From: Thermoleophilia bacterium
GTDB lineage: Bacteria; Actinomycetota; Thermoleophilia; Gaiellales; JAICJC01
Assembly: GCA_025928435.1 (NCBI GenBank)
Contig: JAICJM010000070.1
Span: forward strand, 1 to 17,350
Length of the DNA stretch: 17,350 nt
Direction: 5' to 3'
Shown here: in pieces, positions 7,490 through 16,054 of the stretch
Layout of the letters: every line of letters begins with the position of its first letter
Position numbering within the stretch: the stretch's first letter is position 1
The notes under the pieces: model-generated
Databases searched by the model: none
Told to the model about the DNA's origin: nothing
What the model saw: only the letters and a program-made list of their open reading frames with translations
Made by a program: the position numbers and the translations under genes

Positions 7490-7493
<4 letters not shown>
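6654..7493 (-). CDS. prmC: Release factor glutamine N5-methyltransferase
   Basis: PrmC (HemK) uses S-adenosylmethionine to methylate the GGQ glutamine of release factors, raising termination efficiency. The 279-residue protein has an N-terminal helical domain (MRQLGEVLRLSAGYLSEHG...), the VLVPRPETE segment (91-99), the SAM-binding motif ADVGTGSGAIALAI (118-131), and the catalytic NPPY signature in ASNPPYIGEAEM (NPPY 185-188). Length is typical. The GTG at 7493 overlaps the prfA stop as GTGA. The coupling to its substrate prfA supports both assignments. Confidence 0.95.
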
Positions 7494-8560
<1,067 letters not shown>

Positions 8561-8584
8561 GACCGGTGAAGGATAGTGACGCGG

Positions 8585-8986
8585 TCAGAGGCGGCCGAGC
8601 TGGCGCATGACCGACACCGAGTCGGAGTAGACGTCCTTGCGCGCGAAGCGGCCGTCGCGCGTCGGCAGGATGTCCATCCCGTCCCAGGTCGCCGTCTCGC
8701 CGGTCTCGGCGTGGGTGCCGGTGGCGGTCCACTCCTGCACGACGAGGCCGTCGCGGACGTACAGGCTGCGGCCGCGGAACCGCATGCCCGGCCAGTTGCG
8801 GAAGATCCCGGCGATGTGCTCGCCCACCGCCGCGGCGCCCTCGACGCACTCGCCGGCCGTGTGGTTGTGGAAGACGATGTCGTCGGTGTGCATCGCCGTG
8901 ATCGCCTCGACGTCCTGGCGGTTCCAGGCGTCGTTGTAGCGCTCGATCAGGGCGTTCAGCTGCTCGGGCGAGTCCGGGCCGGCCAC
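8585..8986 (-). CDS. NTF2-like / SnoaL-like domain protein of unknown function
   Basis: This 133-residue single-domain protein has the NTF2-like cone-fold pattern: an N-terminal helix pair with the common phrase ALIERYNDAWNRQDVEAITAMH (split in the sequence at about 12-33), then FHNHTAGECVEGAAAVGEHIAGIF, and strands ending in the family-like DILPTRDGRFARKDVYSD. Related proteins include small ketosteroid-isomerase-like enzymes and many ester-cyclase-like proteins of unknown role; nothing visible fixes a substrate. The GTG start at 8986 has only weak upstream purines. It sits 10 bp after the DUF1385 gene and 24 bp before prfA and is probably co-transcribed. It is an unusual passenger in an rpmE-prfA cluster. 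Confidence 0.75.
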   Translation of the reverse strand: MAGPDSPEQLNALIERYNDAWNRQDVEAITAMHTDDIVFHNHTAGECVEGAAAVGEHIAGIFRNWPGMRFRGRSLYVRDGLVVQEWTATGTHAETGETATWDGMDILPTRDGRFARKDVYSDSVSVMRQLGRL

Positions 8987-8996
8987 GTGGCCAACC

Positions 8997-9920
8997 CTAC
9001 GCCATCACCTCGACCTGCGAGCCGTGGCCGGACGCACGCTCGGCCTCGAGCACGTCCTGGAGCGCCTGGATCGAGACCTCGACCTGGTCGAGCGTCGGCT
9101 CGCGGGTCGTCAGCCCCTGCAGCCAGAGGCCGGGGGTGAGCAGCGTGCGCACGACGGGGTTGTGTGGGTGCTTGCCGCCGAAGCGGATCACCTCGTAGGC
9201 GAGGCCCGCGATCAGCGGCAGCAGCAGGATGCGGGACGCGATCAGCGTCGGCCAGTCGGGTCGGCCGACGAACGCGAACACGAAGATCGCGATCACCATC
9301 ACCCACAGCAGGAACGCCGTCCCGCAGCGCAGGTGGATCTTGGAGTACGTCTGCACCCGTTCGGGCACGAGCTCGGCGCCGTCCTCGTAGGCGTTGATCG
9401 TCTTGTGCTCGGCGGCGTGGTACTGGAACACGCGCCGCAGGTCGGGGATGAACGAGATCGCGGCCAGGTAGATGATCAGGAGGCTCACCCGGATCGCGCC
9501 CTCGACGAGCACGAAGACGAGGGTCGAGTGGATCGGCAGCAGGTCGGTGATGACCGCCGGGGAGACCTTGAACACGAGCACCGCGAACCCGATCGCGATC
9601 ACGAACGCGAAGGCGATCTGGCCGCGCGTGAGCTCGGCCGCCTCCTCCGGGTCGGGGTCCTCGCCCTCCTCCACGGCGGCGAACGACGCCGACACGGCCA
9701 GCGCGCGGAACCCGATCACGAGCGACTCCCCCAGCGCGACCATCCCGCGCAGGACCGGCAGCCGCAGCCAGCGGTGGCGGGCGGCGGCGCTCGAGATCGG
9801 CCGGGAGACGCGGGCGAGCCCGCCGTCGGGCCGGCGCACGGTCACGGCCCAGGAGCCGGGGGCGCGCATCATCACGCCCTCGAGCACGGCCTGACCGCCG
9901 ACGTTCGCGCTTGCGCTCAT
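8997..9920 (-). CDS. DUF1385 (YqhQ-like) integral membrane protein
   Basis: This 307-residue protein carries DUF1385 hallmarks: the N-terminal NVGGQAVLEGVMMRAP (6-21), the paired polar segment FQYHAAEHKTINAYEDG and, later, HLRCGTAFLLWVMV. Four or so hydrophobic helices surround them (about 103-125, 130-158, 203-222, 229-250). The conserved AEHKTINAYE motif with its His/Glu pair suggests a metal or catalytic site, but the biochemical role is not established to my knowledge. Such genes occur between rpmE and prfA in several Gram-positive lineages. The ATG at 9920 lacks a Shine-Dalgarno and follows a strong hairpin in the 66-bp gap after rpmE. Confidence 0.85.
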   Translation of the reverse strand: MSASANVGGQAVLEGVMMRAPGSWAVTVRRPDGGLARVSRPISSAAARHRWLRLPVLRGMVALGESLVIGFRALAVSASFAAVEEGEDPDPEEAAELTRGQIAFAFVIAIGFAVLVFKVSPAVITDLLPIHSTLVFVLVEGAIRVSLLIIYLAAISFIPDLRRVFQYHAAEHKTINAYEDGAELVPERVQTYSKIHLRCGTAFLLWVMVIAIFVFAFVGRPDWPTLIASRILLLPLIAGLAYEVIRFGGKHPHNPVVRTLLTPGLWLQGLTTREPTLDQVEVSIQALQDVLEAERASGHGSQVEVMA

Positions 9921-9935
9921 CGCTGACAGGGTTCG

Positions 9936-9965
9936 CTCACCCGGTCCTTGTCGGCACCGGGTGAG
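9936..9965. repeat. Perfect 10-bp hairpin between rpmE and the DUF1385 gene
   Basis: CTCACCCGGT (9936-9945) and ACCGGGTGAG (9956-9965) pair perfectly around a 10-base loop. On the minus strand the hairpin lies 21 nt after the rpmE stop and ends about 15 nt before the DUF1385 ATG. No T-run follows, so it is more likely an mRNA-stability, partial-termination or attenuation element than a full terminator. Confidence 0.6.
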
Positions 9966-9986
9966 GGAAGCGTGAGCCCGTCTGCG

Positions 9987-10199
9987 CTACGCCGATGCAG
10001 ACTGGCGGGCCTGGCGGCGACGGAATCGCTCCACCCGGCCGCCGGTGTCGACCAGCTTCTGCTTGCCGGTATAGAAGGGATGGCAGGCCGAGCAGATCTC
10101 GACGTGCAGCTCGGGCTTTGTCGCCCGCGTGATGAACTCGTTGCCGCAGGAACACGTCACGTGCGAGACAACGTAGTCAGGGTGAATTTCGGTCTTCAT
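9987..10199 (-). CDS. rpmE: 50S ribosomal protein L31, zinc-binding (C+) form
   Basis: L31 is a 70-residue large-subunit protein that bridges the two ribosomal subunits. It starts [20 protein letters not shown] and contains four cysteines, C16-x-C18 and C37-x-x-C40, the zinc ribbon of the C+ type. The C-terminal half has the family phrase [21 protein letters not shown]. The ATG at 10199 lies 5 bp after the ltaE stop, and no Shine-Dalgarno is visible. TATCCT occurs 7 nt upstream within the end of ltaE, so translation is either coupled to ltaE or from a leaderless internal transcript. In mycobacteria rho precedes rpmE; here ltaE takes that place. Confidence 0.97.
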   Translation of the reverse strand: MKTEIHPDYVVSHVTCSCGNEFITRATKPELHVEICSACHPFYTGKQKLVDTGGRVERFRRRQARQSASA

Positions 10200-10204
10200 G
10201 CAAG

Positions 10205-11236
<1,032 letters not shown>

Positions 11237-11244
11237 CGCGCGGC

Positions 11245-11254
11245 AGCGTATCGT
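11245..11254. promoter_or_regulatory. Overlapping divergent -10 boxes for ltaE and the DUF1272 gene
   Basis: The 24-base gap 11237-11260 holds AGCGTATCGT. On the plus strand TATCGT (11249-11254) ends 6 nt before the DUF1272 ATG. On the minus strand TACGCT (11250-11245) ends 8 nt before the ltaE ATG. Both fit TAnnnT -10 boxes placed for leaderless mRNAs, and they share two bases. Confidence 0.4.
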
Positions 11255-11260
11255 TCCCGC

Positions 11261-11443
11261 ATGGCGCTGGAGATGCGTACCCGCTGCGAGCGCTGCGAGG
11301 CACCGCTCGCGGCCGACGGCGATGCACGCATCTGCAGCTACGAGTGCACCTTCTGCCCGGCCTGCACCGAGGCGATGGCGGGCGCCTGCCCGAACTGCGG
11401 CGGCGAGCTCGTCGCGCGCCCGCGCCGGGCAGCCGCCTCCTAG
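11261..11443 (+). CDS. DUF1272 small cysteine-rich (probable zinc-binding) protein
   Basis: This 60-residue protein begins [20 protein letters not shown] and contains eight cysteines in CxxC-like pairs: C9/C12, C25/C29, C32/C35 and C43/C46. The phrases [18 protein letters not shown] and [14 protein letters not shown] match the DUF1272 family as I know it. Spacing implies two zinc sites. Members are small, cytoplasmic and of unknown function. The ATG at 11261 has no Shine-Dalgarno but a TAnnnT box 6 nt upstream. It is divergent from ltaE (24-bp gap), and its TAG stop is shared with the convergent DUF2461 gene. Many annotation pipelines could miss it for its size. Confidence 0.85.
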   Translation: MALEMRTRCERCEAPLAADGDARICSYECTFCPACTEAMAGACPNCGGELVARPRRAAAS

Positions 11444-12132
11444 CCAGCCGCCTCCGCCGCCACCTTCGCCACCCACGCCTGCAGGGGTCGCAGCGGCGCC
11501 CACCGCTCGACGCACCAGTCCGGGAAGGCCTCGGTCTGCGCCTGCGGCGGCATGGGATCGGTGGTGGCCGCGACGAGGCCGTCGTGGCGGAGCAGGTCGG
11601 CCCGGGGATGGTCGGCCGGGTAGGGCGCGGGCACGCGCTTCCACCGGGTGGGCCCGAAGCGGGCGCCGACGGTGAGCGCCGAGCGCACGGCCCGGTCGAG
11701 CCCGGCGCCGCGCCGGCCGTCGTCGACGGCCCGCCGGTAGGCGGCGAGGCCTGCCGTCGTGAAGTGGTGCACGCCGACGCCGAGGGTGACGGAGTCGGGG
11801 TCGAGCCGCACCAAGTAGCCGGCGCACCCGCGGCTCGGCCCGGAGCCCTCCCACAGCCACAGGTCGAGGTGCGTCTTGTACGGGGTCTTGTCGTTCGAGA
11901 ACCGGGTGTCGCGCGCGATGCGCATGATCGAGCCGTTCACGCGCGGATCGGCGTGGATGCCCGGGGCGACCGCGGCGAGCCGCTCGCCCAGGGCGGTGAC
12001 GAGCTCGCGCGCGGGCTCGAGCAGGAGGCCCTTGTACTCGGGCTCGTGCTCGTGGAACCAGGCGCGGTCGTTGTGCTCGGCGAGCCCGGCGAGGAAGCCG
12101 AAGGCGTTGGGATGGAAGCCGGTGAATGCCAT
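11440..12132 (-). CDS. DUF2461 family protein (TIGR02453-like)
   Basis: This 230-residue soluble protein has DUF2461 features: the N-terminal [20 protein letters not shown] followed by [20 protein letters not shown], and the central signature [20 protein letters not shown] (about 68-87). The C-terminal part has [20 protein letters not shown], a usual ending. Function is not known to me; no catalytic residues can be assigned. I chose ATG 12132 ([11 protein letters not shown]) because family members begin close to this phenylalanine-proline segment; an upstream ATG at 12204 would add a non-conserved tail. TACTCT lies 6 nt before the ATG. The gene is divergent from the ETF-QO-like gene and convergent with the DUF1272 gene. 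Confidence 0.85.
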   Translation of the reverse strand: MAFTGFHPNAFGFLAGLAEHNDRAWFHEHEPEYKGLLLEPARELVTALGERLAAVAPGIHADPRVNGSIMRIARDTRFSNDKTPYKTHLDLWLWEGSGPSRGCAGYLVRLDPDSVTLGVGVHHFTTAGLAAYRRAVDDGRRGAGLDRAVRSALTVGARFGPTRWKRVPAPYPADHPRADLLRHDGLVAATTDPMPPQAQTEAFPDWCVERWAPLRPLQAWVAKVAAEAAG

Positions 12133-12138
12133 GGGTCG

Positions 12139-12144
12139 AGAGTA
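12139..12144 (-). promoter_or_regulatory. Possible -10 box of the DUF2461 gene
   Basis: TACTCT on the minus strand, with 6 nt to the ATG at 12132; GAGACA lies 18 nt further upstream as a possible weak -35. Geometry suits a leaderless transcript. Confidence 0.35.
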
Positions 12145-12154
12145 GGGCCGGCTC

Positions 12155-12198
12155 GTGTCACCTGTCTCACACGGACTGCGCCGAAACGGGGCCGAAAC
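12155..12198. promoter_or_regulatory. Candidate operator elements between the DUF2461 and ETF-QO-like genes
   Basis: Two features stand in this 112-base divergent gap. One is an imperfect inverted repeat GTGTCA / TCACAC (12155-12160, 12167-12172). The other is a direct repeat of GCCGAAAC at 12180-12187 and 12191-12198, an 11-base period that is one DNA turn. No regulator is encoded nearby, so assignment is not possible. Confidence 0.25.
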
Positions 12199-12214
12199 CG
12201 TCACGGCGCCCGTT

Positions 12215-12229
12215 CGGGGTCTGACCCCG
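12215..12229. repeat. Palindrome CGGGGTCTGACCCCG, REP-like
   Basis: A perfect 7-base stem around one T. It has the same architecture as the REP core of this window (CGGGGACTGTCCCCG) but with the A and T exchanged within the stem. It lies just upstream of the ETF-QO-like gene's TAGCAT box, so it is either a solitary REP-like unit of a second family or an operator. Confidence 0.5.
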
Positions 12230-12230
12230 G

Positions 12231-12236
12231 TAGCAT
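12231..12236 (+). promoter_or_regulatory. Possible -10 box of the ETF-QO-like gene
   Basis: TAGCAT, ending 8 nt before the GTG at 12245. No Shine-Dalgarno is seen before that GTG, so a leaderless transcript starting at or next to the GTG is plausible. Confidence 0.4.
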
Positions 12237-12244
12237 GCGCGCCC

Positions 12245-13933
12245 GTGGCGCGGCGGCCCTCAGACTATCCACCCCCCGTGCGGGTGCGCGAGTTCGTCGC
12301 GGAGCCGCAGGCGGCCGAGGACGAGCGCATCGACGTGGGCGTCCTCTTCGTCGGCGGCGGCCCCGCCGGCCTCGCCGGCGCGATCCGGCTCGGGCAGCTC
12401 CTGGCCGAGGACCCTGCCACGGCCGAGCAGCTCGGTGAGGTGCCGGTCGCGCTCGTCGACAAGGGCCGGGTGGTCGGCGCGCACCTGCTCTCCGGCGCCG
12501 TCGTCAACCCGTCCGCGCTGCGCGACCTGCTGCCGGACTCATCCCTAGAGCAGCTGCAGAGCTACGGCCCGGTGCGGCGCGAGTCGGTGTACCTCATGCG
12601 CGAGCGCTACGGCGTCCGCATCCCCACGCCGCCGCCCTTCCACAACAAGGGCAACTGGATCTTCTCCCTGGCCCAGCTCGGCCGCCACCTGGCGGGGAAG
12701 GCCGAGGAGCTGGGCGTCATGGTGCTGCCGGAGACCGACGCGCACACGCTGCTCGTGTCCGACGGCGCGGTGCGCGGCATCGTCACCGGCGACAAGGGGC
12801 TCGGCCGCGACGGCGAGCCGCTCGGCGCCTACGAGCCGGGCGCCGAGATCCACGCCCGGACGACGGTGCTCGCCGAGGGCACGCAGGGCCACCTGACCGG
12901 CGCGCTGATCGAGGCCTTCGGGCTCAAGGGCCAAAACCCGCAGATCTGGAGCCTCGGCGTCAAGGAGCTCTGGCGTGTCGGGCGCCCGCTCGACCGCGTC
13001 ATCCACACCCTCGGCTGGCCGCTGCGGCCGCAGAAGAAGTACGGCGAGAGCGGCGGCACCTTCATCTACCCGATGGGCGAGGACCAGGTCGCCCTCGGCA
13101 TGGTCGTCGGCCTCGACTACCGCGACGCCACGCTCTCCGTGCACGACCTGCTGCAACAGTTCAAGACGCACCCGCTGATCCGGCCCCTGTTCGAGGGCGG
13201 CGAGCGCATCGGCTGGGGCGCGAAGACGATCCCCGAGGGCGGCCTGCTCGCCCTGCCCGACCGGCTCTCGGTGCCCGGCGCCGTCCTCACCGGCGACGCG
13301 GCCGGGTTCGTGAACGTGCCCAAGCTGAAGGGCATCCATTACGCGATGCGCTCCGGGATGATCGCCGCCGACGCGATCTACGAGCAGCTGAAGGCCGGCG
13401 CCGACCCGGCCGCCGCCGGGGTGCTCGACGGCTACGACGCCCGCATCCGCAAGAGCCACATCTGGTCCGACCTGCGCCGCGTCCGCAACATGCGCCAGGC
13501 GCTCAACCGGGGCCTGTACGTCGGCGGGGCGCTCGCGTCGGCGATGGACGCGACCCGGGGCGCGTTCCCCGGCGGCTCGTTCGGCACCCACCGCGACGCC
13601 GAGGCGCCGATGACGATCGAGGGGCGCACCTACCCGCAGCCGGATGGCCAGCTCACCTTCGACAAGCTCTCGAGCGTCTTTCTCTCCGGCAACCGCAGCC
13701 GCGACGACGGCCCGAACCACATCCGCGTCCGCACCCGCGTCCCGCGCGAGGTCGGCCGGACGTGGGAGGCGATGTGCCCCGCGGGCGTCTACGAGCTGAA
13801 GGACGCGGGCGGCGACATGGTCAATGTCGAGCTCACGCCCTCGAACTGCATCCAGTGCGGGGCCATCACCGCCAAGGGCGGACGCCTGACGCCGCCCGAG
13901 GGCGGCAGCGGGCCCGAGTACACCCACATGTAG
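12245..13933 (+). CDS. Electron transfer flavoprotein:quinone oxidoreductase-like protein with an incomplete Fe-S motif
   Basis: ETF-QO passes electrons from reduced ETF to membrane quinone through FAD and a [4Fe-4S] cluster. The 562-residue protein has the FAD dinucleotide motif GVLFVGGGPAGLAGA (32-46), HLLSGAVVNPSAL, a second flavin/quinone-domain signature GDAAGFVNVPKLKGIHYAMR (350-369), and the C-terminal CPAGVYEL and PPEGGSGPEY. Overall length is normal. Typical family members end with CPAxVY and NCxxCxxCDIKDP, four cluster cysteines; here Cys511, Cys535 and Cys538 remain, position 541 is Ile (NCIQCGAITAKGG), and the protein has no other cysteine. I chose GTG 12245: translation from an ATG at 12155 would run through a palindrome and the promoter-like box. 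It converges on etfA and leads a two-gene unit. Confidence 0.88.
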   Translation: MARRPSDYPPPVRVREFVAEPQAAEDERIDVGVLFVGGGPAGLAGAIRLGQLLAEDPATAEQLGEVPVALVDKGRVVGAHLLSGAVVNPSALRDLLPDSSLEQLQSYGPVRRESVYLMRERYGVRIPTPPPFHNKGNWIFSLAQLGRHLAGKAEELGVMVLPETDAHTLLVSDGAVRGIVTGDKGLGRDGEPLGAYEPGAEIHARTTVLAEGTQGHLTGALIEAFGLKGQNPQIWSLGVKELWRVGRPLDRVIHTLGWPLRPQKKYGESGGTFIYPMGEDQVALGMVVGLDYRDATLSVHDLLQQFKTHPLIRPLFEGGERIGWGAKTIPEGGLLALPDRLSVPGAVLTGDAAGFVNVPKLKGIHYAMRSGMIAADAIYEQLKAGADPAAAGVLDGYDARIRKSHIWSDLRRVRNMRQALNRGLYVGGALASAMDATRGAFPGGSFGTHRDAEAPMTIEGRTYPQPDGQLTFDKLSSVFLSGNRSRDDGPNHIRVRTRVPREVGRTWEAMCPAGVYELKDAGGDMVNVELTPSNCIQCGAITAKGGRLTPPEGGSGPEYTHM

Positions 13934-13935
13934 CC

Positions 13936-14217
13936 GTGGCCTCGGATCGCGACCGGATCGACGCCCTCATCGCCCACCTGGACGAGTTTCTGTCCGGAGC
14001 CGACCGGCGCCGCTCCGAGGTCCCGATCGAGGTCGGCTCCGACCGGCGCTGGTCGATGGAGGACACGGAACGGCTCTTCAAGCGGCTCGGGCGGCCGGTG
14101 CCGCTCGCGCCGCCCGAGCAGCGGATGAGCGACGTCCTCGCCGACGTCGTGCGCCTGCGCAACGCCCTCACGGTGCTGCGCGAGGGCGAGGCGGATCATG
14201 ACGACGACGGCGCCTGA
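13936..14217 (+). CDS. Hypothetical 93-residue protein downstream of the ETF-QO-like gene
   Basis: This ORF begins with GTG 13936, two bases after the ETF-QO-like stop, and is not recognised as any family. It reads VASDRDRIDALIAHLDEFLS at the start, then a polar middle (SEVPIEVGSDRRWSMEDTER), a Pro-rich link (LGRPVPLAPPEQR) and a helix, MSDVLADVVRLRNALTVLRE, ending in acidic EADHDDDGA. It is highly charged, with no cysteine, signal peptide or membrane segment, and is probably a small helical cytoplasmic protein. Codon third positions are G/C-rich like its neighbours, and the spacing supports co-translation, so I think it is real. A role linked to electron transfer would be inference from position only. 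Confidence 0.6.
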   Translation: MASDRDRIDALIAHLDEFLSGADRRRSEVPIEVGSDRRWSMEDTERLFKRLGRPVPLAPPEQRMSDVLADVVRLRNALTVLREGEADHDDDGA

Positions 14218-14230
14218 CGCCGGTCGGGGT

Positions 14231-14263
14231 GGGGACTGTCCCCGCCTCGCGGGACCGTCCCCG
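14231..14263. repeat. Diverged REPIN between the 93-residue ORF and etfA
   Basis: GGGGACTGTCCCC (14231-14243) and CGGGACCGTCCCCG (14250-14263) form two REP-like palindromes, the second with a central change. They also pair with each other as a 12-base stem with one mismatch. It lies in the 56-base gap between convergent genes and could act as a bidirectional transcript end, though no T-run is present on either side. Confidence 0.7.
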
Positions 14264-14273
14264 TGCGCCGCTC

Positions 14274-15233
14274 CTAGCCCTTCCGGGCCGCGACCAGCTC
14301 GGTCAGCTTCGGCAGGATCGCGAGCGCGTCGCCCACGACGCCGACGTCGGCGAACTCGAAGATCGGCGCGTTCTGGTCCTTGTTGATCGCGATGATCGTG
14401 CCGGCGCTCGCCATCCCCACCTTGTGCTGGATGGCGCCCGAGACGCCGCACGCGATGTAGAGCTTGGGCGAGACGGTCTTGCCGGTCTGGCCGACCTGCA
14501 TCGAGTACGGCACCCAGCCGGCGTCGACGACGGCGCGCGTCGCGGCCACCTCGCCGCCCAGCGCCTTCGCGAGCGCCTCGACCAGCGGGACGTTCTCCGG
14601 CCCGCCCATGCCGCGGCCGACCGAGACCAGGACGTCGGCCTCGGTGATGTCGACGCCGCCGCCGTCGGCCGCCTCCCGGCCCGTCAGCGACGCGCGCTTC
14701 GACCAGTCCTCCACGGTCACAGAGACCCGCTCGACCGGCGCGGTGCCGGAGGCGTCCTCCCGCACGGGGAAGGCGTTGGCGCGGGCGAGCACGATGCCCG
14801 GCCCGCCGCTGAAGCCCGACTCGACCATGACCGTGTCGTCGAGGGCCGGCCGGGTGGCGACGACGACGCCGTCGGCGAGCGCGATGTCGGTCGTCTCGCA
14901 CGCGATCCCGGCACCCAGGCGCGCGGCCAGGCCGGCCGCCACGTCGGCCGAGACGACGCCGGCGCCGAAGAGCACCGCGTCGGCGTCCGCCGCCGACGGC
15001 GCGAGCGCGTCGACGATCGGCTGCGACAGCCCGGAGAGCGCGGCGTCGTCGGCGACGAGCACCCTGCCCGCGCCGTGGCCGCCCAGCGACCCGGCCCAGC
15101 CGTCGTCGATGCCCGACCCGGCAACGAACGCGGCCACCTCGCCGCCCAGCTCGGCCGCCTTCGCCAGCAGGCCCAGGCCCTGGGGCGAGAACTCGCCCTC
15201 GTCGTGATGCACGTAGACCAGGAGACCCGCCAC
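14274..15233 (-). CDS. etfA: Electron transfer flavoprotein subunit alpha
   Basis: EtfA binds the FAD of the heterodimeric ETF that collects electrons from acyl-CoA and related dehydrogenases. The 319-residue protein has the variable N-terminal Rossmann-like domain (MAGLLVYVHHDEGEFSPQGL) and the well-conserved C-terminal FAD domain: LVSVGRGMGG (202-211), ATRAVVDAGWVPYSMQVGQT (231-250), then GKTVSPKLYIACGVSGAIQH (251-270) and AINKDQNAPIFEFADVGVVG. Length is typical. The GTG start (15233-15231) shares its first G with the TAG stop of etfB, so translation is by termination-reinitiation. It is the last gene of the minus-strand operon. Confidence 0.96.
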   Translation of the reverse strand: MAGLLVYVHHDEGEFSPQGLGLLAKAAELGGEVAAFVAGSGIDDGWAGSLGGHGAGRVLVADDAALSGLSQPIVDALAPSAADADAVLFGAGVVSADVAAGLAARLGAGIACETTDIALADGVVVATRPALDDTVMVESGFSGGPGIVLARANAFPVREDASGTAPVERVSVTVEDWSKRASLTGREAADGGGVDITEADVLVSVGRGMGGPENVPLVEALAKALGGEVAATRAVVDAGWVPYSMQVGQTGKTVSPKLYIACGVSGAIQHKVGMASAGTIIAINKDQNAPIFEFADVGVVGDALAILPKLTELVAARKG

Positions 15234-16018
15234 TAGATCAGCCCCTTCTCGCTCAGGAACGCGACCACCTTCTCGGCGGAGTCGCCGCCGGAATCCTCGA
15301 TCTTCAGCCCCTCCGCCTTCGCCGGCGGCGGCGAGATCGCGCGCACGACGCTGCGGGCGTTGTCGCCGCCGACGCGGGCCGCGTCCAGCTCGAGCTCGGA
15401 CGCGGACAGCGTCTCGAGCGGCTTGCGTTTCGCGCCCATGATCGCCTTGATCGAGGGCAGCCGGGGGGTGTTGATCGCGTCCGAGACCGAGACCACCGCC
15501 GGGAGCGGCGCCTCGATCAGGTCGTAGCCGTGCTCGGCCTGGCGCTTGGCCCTGATCGCCCCGCCGTCCAGGCGCAGCTCGGCCACCTGGGTCACGAGCG
15601 GCCGGCGAAGATGGTCGGCGACCGCGGCCGCCATGACATAGCAGTCGGCGTCAGCGGCCTGCTGGCCGAGCAGGACGAGGTCGGCGTCCTGCTTGCCGAC
15701 GGCAGCGGCGAGCACGTAGGCGGTGCCGGCGATGTCGGAGCCGGCGAGCGCCGCGTCGGTGACGAGCACCGCGCGGTCGGCGCCCAGGGCCAGCGCCTTC
15801 GTCAGCACCCGCTGTGCCGACTCGGGGCCCATGCAGACGGCGACGATCTCGCCCACGTCTGCGCCCCGCTCGCGGATCTGGATCGCCTCCTCGAGCGCGT
15901 GCACGTCGAACGGGTTCGGCTCGGAGTCCCCGGAGCGGTCGAGCCGCTTCGTCCCCGGGTCGAGCCGTCGCTGCGACGTCGCGCTCGGCACCTCCTTGAC
16001 GCAGACTGCGATGTTCAC
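15233..16018 (-). CDS. etfB: Electron transfer flavoprotein subunit beta
   Basis: EtfB pairs with EtfA and carries the recognition surface for partner dehydrogenases and an AMP site. The 261-residue protein starts MNIAVCVKEVPSATSQRRLD and has EPNPFDVHALEEAIQI (33-48), ALALGADRAVLVTD, DLVLLGQQAADADCYVMAA and the subunit signature PAVVSVSDAINTPRLPSIKA followed by IMGAKRKP. These are standard for ETF beta, as is the length. The GTG at 16018 is chosen because AAGGAGG lies 9 nt upstream. It follows the enoyl-CoA hydratase gene by 36 bp and overlaps etfA by one base. Confidence 0.96.
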   Translation of the reverse strand: MNIAVCVKEVPSATSQRRLDPGTKRLDRSGDSEPNPFDVHALEEAIQIRERGADVGEIVAVCMGPESAQRVLTKALALGADRAVLVTDAALAGSDIAGTAYVLAAAVGKQDADLVLLGQQAADADCYVMAAAVADHLRRPLVTQVAELRLDGGAIRAKRQAEHGYDLIEAPLPAVVSVSDAINTPRLPSIKAIMGAKRKPLETLSASELELDAARVGGDNARSVVRAISPPPAKAEGLKIEDSGGDSAEKVVAFLSEKGLI

Positions 16019-16027
16019 TCCCCGCTC

Positions 16028-16034
16028 CCTCCTT
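16028..16034 (-). promoter_or_regulatory. Strong Shine-Dalgarno of etfB
   Basis: AAGGAGG on the minus strand with 9 nt to the GTG at 16018. It supports the GTG start and independent, efficient initiation of etfB within the operon. Confidence 0.7.
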
Positions 16035-16054
16035 GGACTTTTCCGCCCGGGAGC

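Noticed and set aside
12545..13927. Minus-strand open frame of about 460 codons inside the ETF-QO-like gene
   Set aside because: It is antisense to a protein with clear FAD and C-terminal signatures, and composition is Ala/Val/Gly/Arg-rich without motifs.
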